Source: an uncultured Chromatiaceae bacterium (GTDB taxonomy: Bacteria; Pseudomonadota; Gammaproteobacteria; Chromatiales; Chromatiaceae). Taken from it: a DNA stretch of 34,966 nucleotides. The stretch spans positions 1 through 34,966 of the forward strand of contig CALALB010000090.1 of the NCBI GenBank assembly GCA_937923175.1. Direction: 5' to 3'. Every line of letters begins with the position of its first letter. The stretch's first letter is position 1. Shown here piece by piece: positions 34,788 through 34,966 of the stretch. The notes beneath the pieces were generated by a model. The model was not told where the DNA came from. It ran no database searches and saw only the letters and a list, made by a program, of their open reading frames with translations. The translations under genes and the position numbers were made by a program.

Positions 34788-34966
34788 CGGTCAAGTCCAA
34801 TTTTTGCTGTAAATTCGATCCGGTAAATCGTTTCCCGTCACCCGTTAAGCGCAACCACCTTGCCGTCATCAGCCGCTGATTTTTGGGTGGCCGCCCATTC
34901 GTTGAATTCGTCCATGTCGAGGTATTTCCTCTCCTGCCAGACCTCGTTCTGCTCGGCCAGCAAGGC
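34788..34966 (-). mobile_element. Right end of the same insertion sequence, right copy, truncated by window edge
   Basis: The reverse complement of 34788-34927 equals bases 1-140 exactly, and the element continues to the window edge (39 bases more than the left copy shows). The inner boundary at 34788 falls inside the preceding plus-strand gene. Its orientation is opposite to the left copy, so both copies point their 3' ends inward. Confidence 0.75.
34838..34966 (-). CDS. Transposase, C-terminal fragment (right IS copy)
   Basis: The minus-strand frame from 34966 to the stop at 34838-34840 gives 42 residues, 13 more than the left copy. It starts ALLAEQNEVWQER and continues with KYLDMDEFNEW. 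It is the same C-terminal tail as at bases 1-90. Family assignment to IS256/mutator-like elements is tentative. Confidence 0.55.
   Translation of the reverse strand, partial: ALLAEQNEVWQERKYLDMDEFNEWAATQKSAADDGKVVALNG

Noticed and set aside
1-34966. CRISPR array to serve the Cas6-like protein
   Set aside because: No series of regularly spaced direct repeats was seen in any intergenic region; most gaps are too short for an array.
1-34966. Composite transposon carrying the dsr locus
   Set aside because: The two IS ends are inverted, but the enclosed genes are core metabolism with uniform composition, and the ends may be assembly breaks. Not supported beyond the repeats themselves.
1-34966. 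tRNA or rRNA genes
   Set aside because: No cloverleaf or conserved rRNA segment was recognised in the intergenic regions by reading; a covariance-model scan would settle it.

Overview
This window reads as a chromosomal stretch from a purple sulfur bacterium of the Chromatiaceae type (Gammaproteobacteria). The main evidence is a nearly complete oxidative-type dissimilatory sulfite reductase (dsr) locus in the order dsrA-B-E-F-H-C-M-K-L-J-O-P-N-R. This matches the gene order known from Allochromatium vinosum, except that no dsrS follows dsrR. The sequence is GC-rich by eye. Genus and species cannot be fixed from the sequence alone.

Layout, left to right. Bases 1-140 are the end of an insertion sequence whose exact inverted copy (34788-34927) closes the right side, so the window lies between two inverted copies of one IS. 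Next come a short unidentified C-terminal remnant (141-265) and a Crp-type regulator (516-1172, plus strand). The tryptophan genes trpG-trpD-trpC follow on the minus strand (3577 down to 1157). A 436-base gap with REP-like hairpins separates them from the dsr block (16911 down to 4014, minus strand). A 457-base divergent intergenic region holds the likely dsr promoter.

On the plus strand from 17369 to 21557 lies a tight cluster: a small unknown protein, a helical unknown protein, a solitary Cas6/Cmx6-like protein with no CRISPR array, a Na/Pi-cotransporter-like protein and a decayed HDOD gene. After it come a CYTH-domain protein (minus), a YccA/Bax-inhibitor-1 membrane protein, two small envelope proteins and an SMR (SugE/Gdx) exporter (plus).

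The right part is on the minus strand and reads from right to left: sucC-sucD-sufS::sufE (a fused desulfurase and sulfur acceptor), then a DUF2868 membrane protein, a DUF3482 GTPase and bioA, joined by overlapping stop/start codons. A lipoprotein and a membrane protein follow. At the right edge a short plus-strand gene, possibly the N-terminus of a PilS-like sensor kinase, is cut by the IS.

How the genes work together. DsrEFH and DsrC carry sulfur as persulfide. DsrAB with siroheme oxidises it to sulfite. DsrMKJOP links DsrC to the quinone pool and periplasm. DsrL feeds electrons to or from NAD(H). DsrN supports siroheme maturation, and DsrR is needed for normal dsr expression. SufS-SufE also mobilises sulfur, from cysteine for Fe-S clusters, which the Dsr proteins use heavily. 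The most open biology is the solitary Cas6-like cluster beside dsr and the DUF2868/DUF3482 pair coupled to bioA.
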